The notes under the pieces are model-generated. The model saw only the letters and a program-made list of their open reading frames with translations. It searched no databases and was not told where the DNA came from. DNA of 64,000 nucleotides, from assembly GCA_022840405.1 (NCBI GenBank), contig JALHJR010000002.1, forward strand, positions 46,840 to 110,839, read 5' to 3'. Origin of the DNA: Tepidanaerobacter acetatoxydans_A. Lineage in GTDB: Bacteria > Bacillota > Thermosediminibacteria > Thermosediminibacterales > Tepidanaerobacteraceae. The stretch's first letter is position 1. Each line of letters starts with the position of its first letter. Positions 1-7,658 of this stretch are shown here, one piece after another. A program made the position numbers and the translations under genes.

Positions 1-95
1 TTGATTTTAGATGTATCAATGATATCCTCCATATCATCACCGGCTTCACCGTCATATGCCCTTCCCAAACCCGCACATAAACTATTACTGCTCAT
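1..95 (-). CDS. Start of a gene cut by the window edge, probably the metal ABC transporter ATPase
   Basis: A reading frame on the minus strand runs off the left edge. It can start at an ATG at 95, overlapping the last 11 bases of the metal-binding lipoprotein gene, or at an in-frame ATG at 32, which gives MEDIIDTSKI. Too little protein is visible for a domain call. The overlap with an upstream substrate-binding protein suggests translational coupling and, by analogy with znuA/adcA operons, an ATP-binding subunit. That identity is inference from position only. Confidence 0.4.
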   Translation of the reverse strand, partial: MSSNSLCAGLGRAYDGEAGDDMEDIIDTSKI

Positions 96-999
96 AGCTC
101 AACACTCGCTTTAATACTTCTAAATTTTTTTCCATAACAGAAAAATAGTCTTCTCCGGCTTTTACCTCATTCGGTTGAAGGGTTCCCAAGGGATTTATAA
201 TTAAAATTTCTGCTCCGATTTCATCGGCAAGTGTTTGTGAAAGCTTGGAAACTTCCCCCGGCTCATCCAGTATATACTTTATTTTCTCAGCTTTGCAAAA
301 CTCTACCAGCTCTGCCATCTTCTTCGGCGACGGCTCTTCCTGCGGCGAAAGACCGGTAATAGCTACCTGCTCAAACCCATAGCGGCGAGCCACATAACCT
401 AAAAAGGAATGTGATGTTACTATGTTTTTTTGAGGACTGCTTGATATTATTTCATTTAAGTTTTTATCAAGCTCATCGAATTTTTGCATAAGGTTATTAA
501 GATTTTCCTGATATACTTCACTGTGCTCCGGGTCTTTTGCGACAACTCCGTCAAAAATCTTTTGTGCCATCTCCTTGGCCATTACAGGGTCGAGCCAGAT
601 ATGTGGATCATTGTTCTCTATGAGGCCTTTACCGGCTTCTACAACAGCAACACCCTTTTTATCCAAATCTCCTGCCATTTTTTTTGCCCACGGCTCCATG
701 CTTTCACCTAAAAAGATAAATATATCGCCATCATAAATCATCGCCGTCTGTTTGGGCGAAGGTTCAAAGTCATGAGGTTCGACTCCTGCCGGCATGAGAT
801 TTTCCACCTGAGCATTATCGCCCACAATCTTCTTGGTGAAATCATACAGCGGATAAAATGTGGTGTAGATTTTAAGACTGTTTTGCTGATCATTAGGCTG
901 GTTGGGCTGCACCACCTGACTATTGTTAGAACAAGCTGTGGTAAGAACTGATATAGATAAGATTAATAATAACACTAAAAATGATTTTGCTATTTTCAT
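85..999 (-). CDS. Zinc/manganese ABC transporter substrate-binding lipoprotein (ZnuA/AdcA/TroA family)
   Basis: A 304-residue cluster A-I solute-binding protein that captures Zn2+ or Mn2+ outside the membrane. A signal peptide with a lipobox (LTTAC, lipidated Cys23) begins the protein. The usual metal ligands are visible: His76 in GVEPHDFEP, His133 in DPHIWLDP, His197 in TSHSFLGY, and an acidic residue in the LDEPGEVSKL segment. The His-rich loop typical of many zinc ZnuA proteins is absent, so zinc against manganese cannot be decided. The start has a clear GGAGG site. It is the first gene of an operon that continues off the window edge and follows a strong promoter with a palindrome just downstream. 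Confidence 0.92.
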   Translation of the reverse strand: MKIAKSFLVLLLILSISVLTTACSNNSQVVQPNQPNDQQNSLKIYTTFYPLYDFTKKIVGDNAQVENLMPAGVEPHDFEPSPKQTAMIYDGDIFIFLGESMEPWAKKMAGDLDKKGVAVVEAGKGLIENNDPHIWLDPVMAKEMAQKIFDGVVAKDPEHSEVYQENLNNLMQKFDELDKNLNEIISSSPQKNIVTSHSFLGYVARRYGFEQVAITGLSPQEEPSPKKMAELVEFCKAEKIKYILDEPGEVSKLSQTLADEIGAEILIINPLGTLQPNEVKAGEDYFSVMEKNLEVLKRVLSYEQ

Positions 1000-1014
1000 T
1001 TTAATTCCTCCAAT

Positions 1015-1029
1015 TGCAAAAGGTTTGCA
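1015..1029. promoter_or_regulatory. Candidate metal-repressor operator
   Basis: A perfect inverted repeat TGCAAA-AGG-TTTGCA lies between the presumed transcription start and the ribosome binding site of the metal-binding lipoprotein. The position fits repression by a metalloregulator. It does not look like the classic Zur, AdcR or MntR boxes as I know them, so the regulator is not named. Confidence 0.45.
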
Positions 1030-1041
1030 TTTGCGTTTTAT

Positions 1042-1071
1042 ATTATATATTCTTTCACATGCTTATGTCAA
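1042..1071 (-). promoter_or_regulatory. Sigma-A type promoter of the metal-uptake operon
   Basis: On the minus strand TTGACA (1071-1066) and TATAAT (1047-1042) are separated by 18 bases. Both hexamers match consensus exactly. The start of transcription would fall near 1035, just before the palindrome at 1015-1029. Confidence 0.7.
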
Positions 1072-1201
1072 TTATTCTTTAAAAATTTTAATATAGCAAA
1101 ATGCATTGTATAAATCTCCCCTTTGCTATATCTATATATACGGGCTCTATATAGAGAAGGGATATTTTTATTTCAAATGGGCTTTAGATTTTCAGACAAT
1201 A

Positions 1202-1266
1202 AAAAAATAAGCTCCCTTAATGTACAGACAGTTTTATCGTTCTTAGCTGTCTTGCATAAAGGGAGC
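1202..1266 (-). terminator. Rho-independent terminator after thioredoxin
   Basis: On the minus strand a long stem pairs GCTCCCTT with AAGGGAGC and continues inward through AGACAG/CTGTCT. It is followed by TTATTTTTTT. It lies just after the thioredoxin stop codon. Confidence 0.75.
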
Positions 1267-1287
1267 AGGTTATTCAGATTTTGGCTT

Positions 1288-1602
1288 TTATAGCCCGATT
1301 TCAGCTACTAATTCTTGTTTAGGTCTAAAGCCCACCAATTTTTTTGCTACTTGACCGTTTTCAAAAAGGATAAGTGTGGGAATACTCATGACACCATAGT
1401 TGGATGCAGTTTTAGGATTTTCATCTACATTGAGTTTACCTACTTTCAAGCTGTCGCTATGCTCAGCAGCTATCTCGTCAATGACTGGTCCCATCATCCG
1501 GCAAGGTCCGCACCATGGTGCCCAAAAATCCACAAGTACCTTTCCTTCTGCTTGAAGTACTTCCTGAGCAAAGTTATCATCTGTAATAGTCAATGGTTTC
1601 AT
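1288..1602 (-). CDS. trxA: Thioredoxin
   Basis: A 104-residue classical thioredoxin, a cytoplasmic thiol-disulfide reductant. The active site WCGPC spans residues 30-34, the cis-proline is Pro75 in SIPTL, and the length is normal for the family. The ATG follows a strong AAGGAGG site. It is monocistronic: a terminator follows and the gene upstream is divergent. The divergent region carries a palindrome covering the promoter of the triple-HTH regulator, so that regulator might also affect trxA, though no good minus-strand promoter was recognised there. Confidence 0.95.
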   Translation of the reverse strand: MKPLTITDDNFAQEVLQAEGKVLVDFWAPWCGPCRMMGPVIDEIAAEHSDSLKVGKLNVDENPKTASNYGVMSIPTLILFENGQVAKKLVGFRPKQELVAEIGL

Positions 1603-1640
1603 TTGAATTTCCTCCTTATAAAATATGTTTTCAGTTTTTC

Positions 1641-1685
1641 TTGACCGTTTTTTGTGATTATACTATACTACTATTATAGTATAGT
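1641..1685 (+). promoter_or_regulatory. Promoter of the triple-HTH gene overlapped by a palindromic operator
   Basis: TTGACC (1641-1646), a 17-base spacer and TATACT (1664-1669) form a near-consensus sigma-A promoter on the plus strand. The inverted repeat ACTATACT-N8-AGTATAGT (1662-1685) covers the -10 element and the likely start site. A protein bound there would block transcription, which suggests autoregulation by the downstream HTH protein. Confidence 0.6.
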
Positions 1686-1758
1686 TTACATTTTGCGAAA
1701 AATATATTTTTAGATTTATTATAAATTTATCAAACCAGTATGGAAGGATGTAGCTCTC

Positions 1759-2520
1759 ATGATAGACCATAAACTCATTCGCAGCCTTCGCCAAAAGCGG
1801 AATATGACCTTGCAGGATTTGGCACAGCAAGCGGGCCTTTCGGTTTCATATCTTAGCGAAATTGAGCTGGGCAAAAAGCAGCCTTCTTTGGAAACTATCG
1901 AAAAGCTTTCACAAGCTCTGAATATATCGCGCGAGGGTCTTATTTCCTCAAGCAGCGCCGGTGCCGGGGGAATTGGCGCAAAGATTGCACTTATTCGGCA
2001 GGAAAAAAATCTGTCCCTTTCTGAGCTTGCTGAAAAAGTGGGTATTTCGCCCAGCTATCTTTGTCAAATTGAAAGTGCAAGGGTAATGCCCGCTTTATCT
2101 ACGCTAAAAGATATCGCCAAGGCTTTGGATGTAAAGCCCGAAAACCTCATGGCCGCTACAAGTTTCGTAGGCTATAAGATAAAAAAGATACGTTGTGAGC
2201 GTAAAATCACTCAGGCAGAGCTTGCGGAAAAAGCCGGGGTATCTACTGGCCTTATCGGTCAGATTGAAAGCGGTAAAGTAGAGCCTTCGATTAAAACATT
2301 GGAAAAAATCGCCTCAGCATTATCACTTTCACCCTGCTTTTTCGTTTCGGAAGATGAAGAACTTTCATCAATCCTAAAATCTATGAACCCCGAGGTCAGA
2401 GAATTGCTAAATGATCCCAAGGTGCGGTCCGCTCTCGAGCTTTTAGCCGACTGCAGTGCCGAGGAGTTTAGTTTTATCTTGAAATTTATTCAGCTTTATA
2501 AAGAGCATCGAGAAAACTAA
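1759..2520 (+). CDS. Transcriptional regulator with three tandem XRE-type HTH domains
   Basis: This 253-residue protein carries three consecutive Cro/CI-type helix-turn-helix units at about residues 5-60, 73-128 and 138-194. Each has the same pattern, for example LQDLAQQAGLS, LSELAEKVGIS and QAELAEKAGVS, followed by a Y/L-x-x-I-E-x-G/A turn. The last 60 residues are helical and acidic, without a recognised ligand domain. Most XRE regulators have one HTH and dimerise; three in one chain may read an extended or composite site. It is transcribed alone, divergently from trxA. Target genes are unknown; the palindrome at its own promoter makes autoregulation likely. Confidence 0.85.
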   Translation: MIDHKLIRSLRQKRNMTLQDLAQQAGLSVSYLSEIELGKKQPSLETIEKLSQALNISREGLISSSSAGAGGIGAKIALIRQEKNLSLSELAEKVGISPSYLCQIESARVMPALSTLKDIAKALDVKPENLMAATSFVGYKIKKIRCERKITQAELAEKAGVSTGLIGQIESGKVEPSIKTLEKIASALSLSPCFFVSEDEELSSILKSMNPEVRELLNDPKVRSALELLADCSAEEFSFILKFIQLYKEHREN

Positions 2521-2685
2521 TCTTTTGCTTTTGACTTGCAGTTGATGAAAATAGTTTCATCCTTTCTGCTTATACCTATTTTACCCTTGCATTAATCTTT
2601 TATTTGCATTTTTATTATACTATTATATTATTTCGCTGTCAATGAGTATTTTATAGTAAACTCCAGAATAAATCAAGAGGGAGAA

Positions 2686-3933
2686 ATGGATATGTCTAAA
2701 ATAAGTCCATTAAAAATATATGTGGTGGGCGGAGGAGCTTCAGGCATGATGGCAGCCCTTTCCGCTCGATATAGCGGTGCTGATGTGACCATCCTTGAGC
2801 GAAATCCCCGAGTGGGCAAGAAAATTCTGGCTACCGGTAATGGAAGGTGTAATTTTACTAATATCAACGCTGATGTAAAGTATTATCACGGGCAAAACCC
2901 CGAATTCATATATGGTGCCCTGTCAGCCTTTGATGTGTCTAGGACTATGGGTTTTTTTGAAAAACTGGGTATTGTTCCGCGAGTGGAGGACGCAGGTAAG
3001 GTGTTTCCCATGTCCGATCAAGCTTCGAGTGTTTTAGATGTGCTTTTGTACGAGTTAAATCGCATCGGCGTAAATATCATCTGTAATGCTTTTGTGAAAG
3101 AAATAAGGAAAACTAAAAATGAATTTACGCTGGTACTTGAAGATGGCAGAATCTTCGAGGGCGATCGGGTGATTTTAGCCTGTGGCGGCAAAGCCATGCC
3201 ATCCTCCGGTTCTGATGGCAGCGGATTTGATTTGGCTAAAAATCTGGGCCATAAAATAGTGGATATTTCCCCTGCCCTTGTTCAGCTAAAACTTGCGGGG
3301 GATTTCTTCAAGCAGATTGATGGTGTCAAGTTCGTAGGCACGGCCGAGGTTTTGTCTGGCAAAAAAGTTTTGGCCAAGGATAAGGGGGATATACTTTTTG
3401 CAAATTATGGTGTGTCCGGTCCGCCCATATTGCAGATTAGCCGCAAGGCAGGGGAGTTGCTGAAGGCAAATAAGGAGGCTGTTTTAAAAATCTCTGTCAT
3501 AGATAATATGACTCAAAAAGAGCTGGAGAGATTCTTGGAAAAGCGCTTTAAAAATATGCAGGAAAAAAGTTTGGATTTTAGTATGGTAGGCTTTGTAAAT
3601 AAGCGGCTCATACCGGTTTTGCTTAAACAGGCAGGCATAAAAGACATAAAAAAACCTGTCCGAGAACTTTCCTCTGCAGACAGGCAAAGGATTGCAAATA
3701 TCTTAACAGATTGGAGATTTAAAATAACCGGCACTAAATCTTGGCCCAGTGCTCAAGTAACTGCAGGTGGTGTTGATACTAGTCAGGTTGACCCTTTGAC
3801 AATGGAGTCCGCATTAGTAAAGGGCATGTATTTCTGCGGTGAAATCCTAGATATCGATGGGGCTTGCGGAGGCTTTAACCTCCAATGGGCTTGGTCCTCA
3901 GGATATTTAGCCGGTAAATCTTCTTCGATATAA
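2686..3933 (+). CDS. BaiN/HI0933-family flavoprotein (NAD(P)/FAD-dependent oxidoreductase)
   Basis: A 415-residue protein of the HI0933/YhiN/BaiN family. The N-terminal dinucleotide-binding motif VVGGGASGMMAA is at about residues 13-24, followed by the family signature GKKILATGNGRCNFTN. The C-terminus has the FAD contact region CGEILDIDGACGGFNLQWAW. Length and motifs are full. Family members are flavin reductases of largely unsettled physiological role; BaiN acts in bile-acid reduction in some clostridia, but most genomes carry this gene as a housekeeping orphan. The start is an ATG behind GAGGGAG. It appears monocistronic. Confidence 0.88.
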   Translation: MDMSKISPLKIYVVGGGASGMMAALSARYSGADVTILERNPRVGKKILATGNGRCNFTNINADVKYYHGQNPEFIYGALSAFDVSRTMGFFEKLGIVPRVEDAGKVFPMSDQASSVLDVLLYELNRIGVNIICNAFVKEIRKTKNEFTLVLEDGRIFEGDRVILACGGKAMPSSGSDGSGFDLAKNLGHKIVDISPALVQLKLAGDFFKQIDGVKFVGTAEVLSGKKVLAKDKGDILFANYGVSGPPILQISRKAGELLKANKEAVLKISVIDNMTQKELERFLEKRFKNMQEKSLDFSMVGFVNKRLIPVLLKQAGIKDIKKPVRELSSADRQRIANILTDWRFKITGTKSWPSAQVTAGGVDTSQVDPLTMESALVKGMYFCGEILDIDGACGGFNLQWAWSSGYLAGKSSSI

Positions 3934-4159
3934 TTTCATGGTGATTATTTATTTGATTTTGCTGTAGAAAGTCGATTTTAGCCTAAAAATATCAATAAGT
4001 TGTTTTTATTTTGATTATAGTAGTTGCAGCATATATTTCTGAAATATTGCTGTATGCAATAGGTTTAAAAAAGACTATTTTGGTTTGCACGGAAAACGAG
4101 TTGATTGACGATGGTATTAAACTGTTTTAAATTGCCTTAGCAAGGATTATGAGCTAATC

Positions 4160-4197
4160 GGTGAAAGACTTCGTCACCTTTCGGCTTTCGTCAAGCC
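4160..4197 (+). other. Small tandem hairpins in the leader before the GIY-YIG-like gene
   Basis: The non-coding stretch 3934-4231 is about 300 bases. Near its end GGTGA/TCACC (4160-4178) and GGCTT/AAGCC (4183-4197) can fold into two adjacent hairpins, 35 bases before the start codon. No known riboswitch class was recognised. Confidence 0.3.
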
Positions 4198-4231
4198 TTA
4201 AGAAATGGGCTATTAAGGAGGAAAAAATCAT

Positions 4232-4564
4232 ATGGATAAAAAAGAACTCATTGCAAAATATAAGGAGAGGCCTATTACCGGAGGAGTATTTAGGATAACA
4301 AATACCAAAAACGGTAAGTATTTGCTAGGCAGTGGTATCGATATGAAGGGTTCTAAAAACCTATTTGACTTTTCTGTTTCTACCAATTCCTGTTTCCATT
4401 TGAAGCTAAAGAAGGACTGGGATTTGTATGAAGCAAAGGCTTTTGAGTTTGATGTGCTAGATGAGATTGAAAAAGAACCTGACCAGGAAACAAAAAGCTT
4501 TGCCGAGGATTTAAAAATACTTGAACAGATGTGGCGGGAAAGGCTGGGCGGAGAGGAGTATTAA
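4232..4564 (+). CDS. Small GIY-YIG-like protein
   Basis: A 110-residue cytoplasmic protein. The GGVFRITNTKNGKYLLGS segment (about residues 17-34) and the conserved KNLFDFS, HLKLKKDW and AFEFDVLDE blocks match the GIY-YIG-like family often found in Firmicutes, including fused to LuxR regulators. The canonical GIY and YIG triads are replaced by GVF and YLL, so nuclease activity is doubtful. The start has a strong AAGGAGG site. It stands alone between two monocistronic units, so context gives no clue to function. Confidence 0.65.
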   Translation: MDKKELIAKYKERPITGGVFRITNTKNGKYLLGSGIDMKGSKNLFDFSVSTNSCFHLKLKKDWDLYEAKAFEFDVLDEIEKEPDQETKSFAEDLKILEQMWRERLGGEEY

Positions 4565-4583
4565 TTAACGGGGTTGACGGCAT

Positions 4584-4614
4584 GTGAATAATTTGGAACC
4601 GTCACTAAATATTC
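4584..4614. repeat. 31-base direct repeat, copy 1
   Basis: GTGAATAATTTGG-A-ACCGTCACTAAATATTC recurs at 4699-4729 with a single base difference. Each copy contains an imperfect inverted repeat (GAATAATTT / AAATATTC). The two copies flank the terminator hairpin between convergent genes. Confidence 0.75.
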
Positions 4615-4655
4615 TCCTAAATATTCTCAATCAGAACAGCAAGTGTAAAGGATAA

Positions 4656-4688
4656 AAAAATGCCCTGAGTGCGTGATAGAGGGCATTT
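4656..4688 (-). terminator. Rho-independent terminator for the small membrane protein gene
   Basis: AAATGCCCT (4658-4666) pairs with AGGGCATTT (4680-4688). Read on the minus strand the stem is followed by seven T residues, so it ends transcription of the gene at 4720-5040. On the plus strand no T tract follows. Confidence 0.75.
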
Positions 4689-4698
4689 AAGTGTTTAA

Positions 4699-4729
4699 GT
4701 GAATAATTTGGGACCGTCACTAAATATTC
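4699..4729. repeat. 31-base direct repeat, copy 2
   Basis: The second copy of the repeat at 4584-4614 with one substitution (GGGACC for GGAACC). It overlaps the last codons and stop of the gene at 4720-5040, so those codons come from the repeat. Confidence 0.75.
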
Positions 4730-5040
4730 CCATTCTTTAATTGATTTATTTCGTTTTGAAGTTTATTGACCATTTCTTGAAGTGTATTTATTTTGTTTGA
4801 GATTATATCATTATGAATTTTAACCTGGCCTAGGGAAGTATCTATTGTCATGTCGTTTAGTTCGTTTTCGCAGCGAGATTTGTAATTTTCGATAGTTTGC
4901 TTTCCTTTTTCGGCCATATTCTTGATATTGTCCATGCCCTTGTTTACAACCGGTTTTGCCATCTTTCTCATTTTAGGTGCTACAACGTAGGTAAGGGTTG
5001 CAGCTCCCAAGCCCCAAAAAATGCGTTTAAACATTGACAT
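4720..5040 (-). CDS. Small membrane-anchored coiled-coil protein, YtxH-like
   Basis: With the ATG at 5040 the protein is 106 residues (MSMFKRIFWG...). An AAGGAGGT site lies about 12 bases before this start. A longer frame begins at 5091, but its extra codons run through that ribosome binding site, so the shorter start is preferred. Residues 6-22 form one hydrophobic segment; the rest is charged and helical with heptad-like leucines near the end (INTLQEMVNKLQNEINQL). This resembles YtxH-like stress or envelope proteins, but no family was firmly recognised. Its C-terminal codons lie in a direct repeat. Confidence 0.6.
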   Translation of the reverse strand: MSMFKRIFWGLGAATLTYVVAPKMRKMAKPVVNKGMDNIKNMAEKGKQTIENYKSRCENELNDMTIDTSLGQVKIHNDIISNKINTLQEMVNKLQNEINQLKNGNI

Positions 5041-5288
5041 GGTTGTGCTTTTACCTCCTTGCTTAGGTCCTGCAATCTTCAATCCTTTCATCTTACATCG
5101 CTCCCAGTTGAATTTTTTGCTGAAGTCTTATGCTGTTTATTTGTAACCGATTTTGATTATGAATTTAGTTTTGCATTTATATTTTTCTCGATTTTGTTTT
5201 TATTATTCATAAAATCACAGCAGTCATTTGTCTATTTATTAATCAAAAAAAGGGTATACTAAATATACACTTCTTTTTTATATTTATA

Positions 5289-5858
5289 CTATGCTTCAAA
5301 CCCATTGTACATATTCATTGCTTGTTCAACACCATCAGATACTATGCAAAGAGCTGCCTTTGCTGCTGCTTCTATGGCAGCTTTGATTTTTTCAATTTCT
5401 TCACCGTAAAACCTGCCTAAAACATGACCAACCGGGTCTTTTTGTTCATCGGGCCTGCCTATTCCTATGCGGATTCGGCAAATTTTGTCAGAGGCTATTT
5501 GGTATATTATTGAATCCATGCCTCGATGACCGCCGCTGCCGCCCTCAGGCTTTATGCGCAAACGGCCTACGGGCAAATCCATATCATCATAAATCACTAT
5601 GAGCTGCTCTAAAGGAATTTTATAAAAATTTAAAGCATCGGCAACGCTCTGACCTGATAGATTCATAAATGTAAGTGGCTTTAGCAGTAAAATCTTCTCT
5701 TTGTTATACACAGTTTCACCCAGCAGCCCTTTAAATTTTACTTTATTTATTTTTACGTCTAGTTTTTCTGCTATAACATCAAGGGTCATGAAGCCTACAT
5801 TGTGTCGGGTATTTTCATATTCTTTTCCCGGGTTTCCTAAGCCGGCTATCAAAAACAA
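5289..5858 (-). CDS. pth: Peptidyl-tRNA hydrolase
   Basis: Pth frees tRNA from peptidyl-tRNA dropped by stalled ribosomes. The 189-residue product has the family blocks IAGLGNPGKEYENTRHNVGF (catalytic His in TRHNVGF), KPLTFMNLSGQSV, YDDMDLP and GGSGGHRGMDSI. The start is taken as TTG at 5858, six bases after GAGGGGGGA; a longer frame to 6032 would read back through the terminator and into rplY. It follows rplY in the same order as ctc-pth in Bacillus, but a terminator sits between them, so expression is likely partly uncoupled. Confidence 0.93.
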   Translation of the reverse strand: MFLIAGLGNPGKEYENTRHNVGFMTLDVIAEKLDVKINKVKFKGLLGETVYNKEKILLLKPLTFMNLSGQSVADALNFYKIPLEQLIVIYDDMDLPVGRLRIKPEGGSGGHRGMDSIIYQIASDKICRIRIGIGRPDEQKDPVGHVLGRFYGEEIEKIKAAIEAAAKAALCIVSDGVEQAMNMYNGFEA

Positions 5859-5877
5859 GTCAAATCCCCCCTCAACG

Positions 5878-5906
5878 GAAAAAAATAAGGGCGTTTCGCC
5901 CTTATT
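5878..5906 (-). terminator. Terminator between rplY and pth
   Basis: A perfect ten-pair stem AATAAGGGCG/CGCCCTTATT with a three-base loop is followed on the minus strand by a run of T. The stem includes the rplY stop codon and ends about 10 bases before the pth ribosome binding site. It would attenuate read-through from rplY to pth. Confidence 0.85.
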
Positions 5907-6534
5907 CTTCTTCCTGCTCTTCTTTATCTTCTCCAACAAGCTCCGGTTCTTCGCCTTCTTCCGGAGTTTCAATTTCTTCTTCTTCAAGTCTTGGTGCAAG
6001 CACTGAAACAATAACTTCGTCCGGGTCGTCAAGAACAGTATTCTTGTCTGCGATTTTTAAATCTGCCACTGTCAGCGTATCACCGATATCCATATCGGAA
6101 ATGTCGATTTCTATGTTGTCCAACATATCATTAGGCAGCGACTTTACGGTAACTTCTCGTTTCTGATGCTGCAGTACACCGCCTTCTTTGACACCCTTTG
6201 CATCACCTTTAAGGACGATAGGTAGATTGTATTCAACTTCCTCATCCATTGATACTTTAAAAAAGTCTACGTGCTCCATAGAATTTTTTAACACATTTCT
6301 TTGAACTTCCTTTATCAGCACCGGAAATGCTTCACCGTTAAGTTCAAGATTTATAAGGGAGCTTTCACCCCTGCTTTTCAAAATTCTGGACAGTTCCTTG
6401 TCGTCAACGCTAATACTCGTGGTTTCATACCCTTTACCGTATACTACGGCAGGAACTTTGCCTTCTCTTTTGAGTTTTTTATTTTCACTCTTTGCAGCTT
6501 GGCGAACTGCCGCAGTTAAAACCGGATGTTCCAT
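5902..6534 (-). CDS. rplY: 50S ribosomal protein L25, long form (general stress protein Ctc)
   Basis: L25/TL5/Ctc binds 5S rRNA. The 210-residue product has the N-terminal L25 domain (GKVPAVVYGKG, about residues 26-36) and the C-terminal beta domain (about 95-180), then an acidic tail rich in Glu. The ATG at 6534 is ten bases after GAGGAGGG; the frame extends to 6591 but without a good site. The order prs, rplY (ctc), pth is the same as in Bacillus. Confidence 0.92.
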   Translation of the reverse strand: MEHPVLTAAVRQAAKSENKKLKREGKVPAVVYGKGYETTSISVDDKELSRILKSRGESSLINLELNGEAFPVLIKEVQRNVLKNSMEHVDFFKVSMDEEVEYNLPIVLKGDAKGVKEGGVLQHQKREVTVKSLPNDMLDNIEIDISDMDIGDTLTVADLKIADKNTVLDDPDEVIVSVLAPRLEEEEIETPEEGEEPELVGEDKEEQEEE

Positions 6535-6716
6535 AATAGTATCCCTCCTCACTCTCTCTATTTTAGCCATATCCTCTTTTGTATCCATCAAATACTAAGG
6601 CATGGTCATCCTTCGTCCTTTGTCGGTATCCTCTATATTATACTCGTCATTTACTTCTAAGGCAAGTTTTTAATAGAAAAACGCTTCATAGTAAATGCCC
6701 GTTGACTTTATAATCC

Positions 6717-7658
6717 TCAGTCGTCAAATAAGGTGCTGAGCGACTTATTTTCGTGAATTCTCAATATTGCTTCGGCGAAAAGAGGTGCTACAGAAAGCAC
6801 TTTTATTTTGTCTAGTTTTTGACTCTCACGCAGCGGTATTGTATTTGTCACAACCACTTCCTCTATAGGAGCTGCTTTCAATCTTTCTATAGCAGGGCCT
6901 GACAGTACCGGATGCGTGCAGCAGGTATAAACGGCTTTGGCTCCCCGTTCCATAAGAGCTTGAGCCCCCAAAGTAAGGGTGCCCGCCGTATCTATCATAT
7001 CATCCACTATAATTACAGTTTTACCGGAAACTTTTCCTATTATGTTCATAACTTCGGCTACATTCGGCTCGGGGCGGCGCTTATCGATGATTGCAAGAGG
7101 AGTAACCAAACGGTCTGCCAACTCTCTGGCCCGAGTTACACCACCAACATCAGGGGATACAACTACTATATCTGTTAGGCCTTTACTTTTGAAATAATCC
7201 GCCAAAATAGGCATAGCTTTTAGGTGGTCTACGGGGAAATTGAAAAATCCTTGGATTTGTCCGGCATGTAAATCCATCGTGAGCACGCGGTTTGCTCCGG
7301 CGGCAGTAAGTATATCTGCGAGCATTTTAGCCGTGATTGGATCACGGGAACGAGCTTTGCGATCCTGCCTGGCATAGCCATAATATGGGATAACAGCAGT
7401 TATACGGCCTGCAGATGCCCTCATCATCGCATCGATCATTATAAGCATTTCCATGATACTGTCATTAACCGGGTAAGAAAAGGGCTGAACCACAAATACA
7501 TCTGCCCCTCTTACCGTTTCTTTTATTCTTACTTGAATTTCCCCATCACTAAAGGTACCGACCCATGAGTCACCCAAAGATATACCTAAGTGTTTTGCGA
7601 TTTCTCTGGCAAGGTTTGGGTTGGCATTGCCCGTAAAAACCTCTAGCCTACTTTCCAT
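6717..7658 (-). CDS. prs: Ribose-phosphate pyrophosphokinase (PRPP synthetase)
   Basis: Makes phosphoribosyl pyrophosphate from ribose 5-phosphate and ATP for purine, pyrimidine, NAD and His/Trp synthesis. The 313 residues match the family length. Visible motifs are FSDGEIQV near residue 37, YYGYARQDRKA (ATP loop), and the PRPP-binding VIIVDDMIDTAGT near residue 220. The start overlaps the end of glmU by 11 bases, so the two genes are translationally coupled. A GAGGAG site lies inside glmU. Confidence 0.97.
   Translation of the reverse strand: MESRLEVFTGNANPNLAREIAKHLGISLGDSWVGTFSDGEIQVRIKETVRGADVFVVQPFSYPVNDSIMEMLIMIDAMMRASAGRITAVIPYYGYARQDRKARSRDPITAKMLADILTAAGANRVLTMDLHAGQIQGFFNFPVDHLKAMPILADYFKSKGLTDIVVVSPDVGGVTRARELADRLVTPLAIIDKRRPEPNVAEVMNIIGKVSGKTVIIVDDMIDTAGTLTLGAQALMERGAKAVYTCCTHPVLSGPAIERLKAAPIEEVVVTNTIPLRESQKLDKIKVLSVAPLFAEAILRIHENKSLSTLFDD

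Noticed and set aside
4151..4200. Riboswitch before the GIY-YIG-like gene
   Set aside because: Only two short hairpins are present and no known aptamer core was recognised, so it is listed only as a weak structural note.
5289..6032. Longer N-terminal extension of pth
   Set aside because: The extra codons read back through the terminator and the rplY coding end; the TTG at 5858 has a matching ribosome site.
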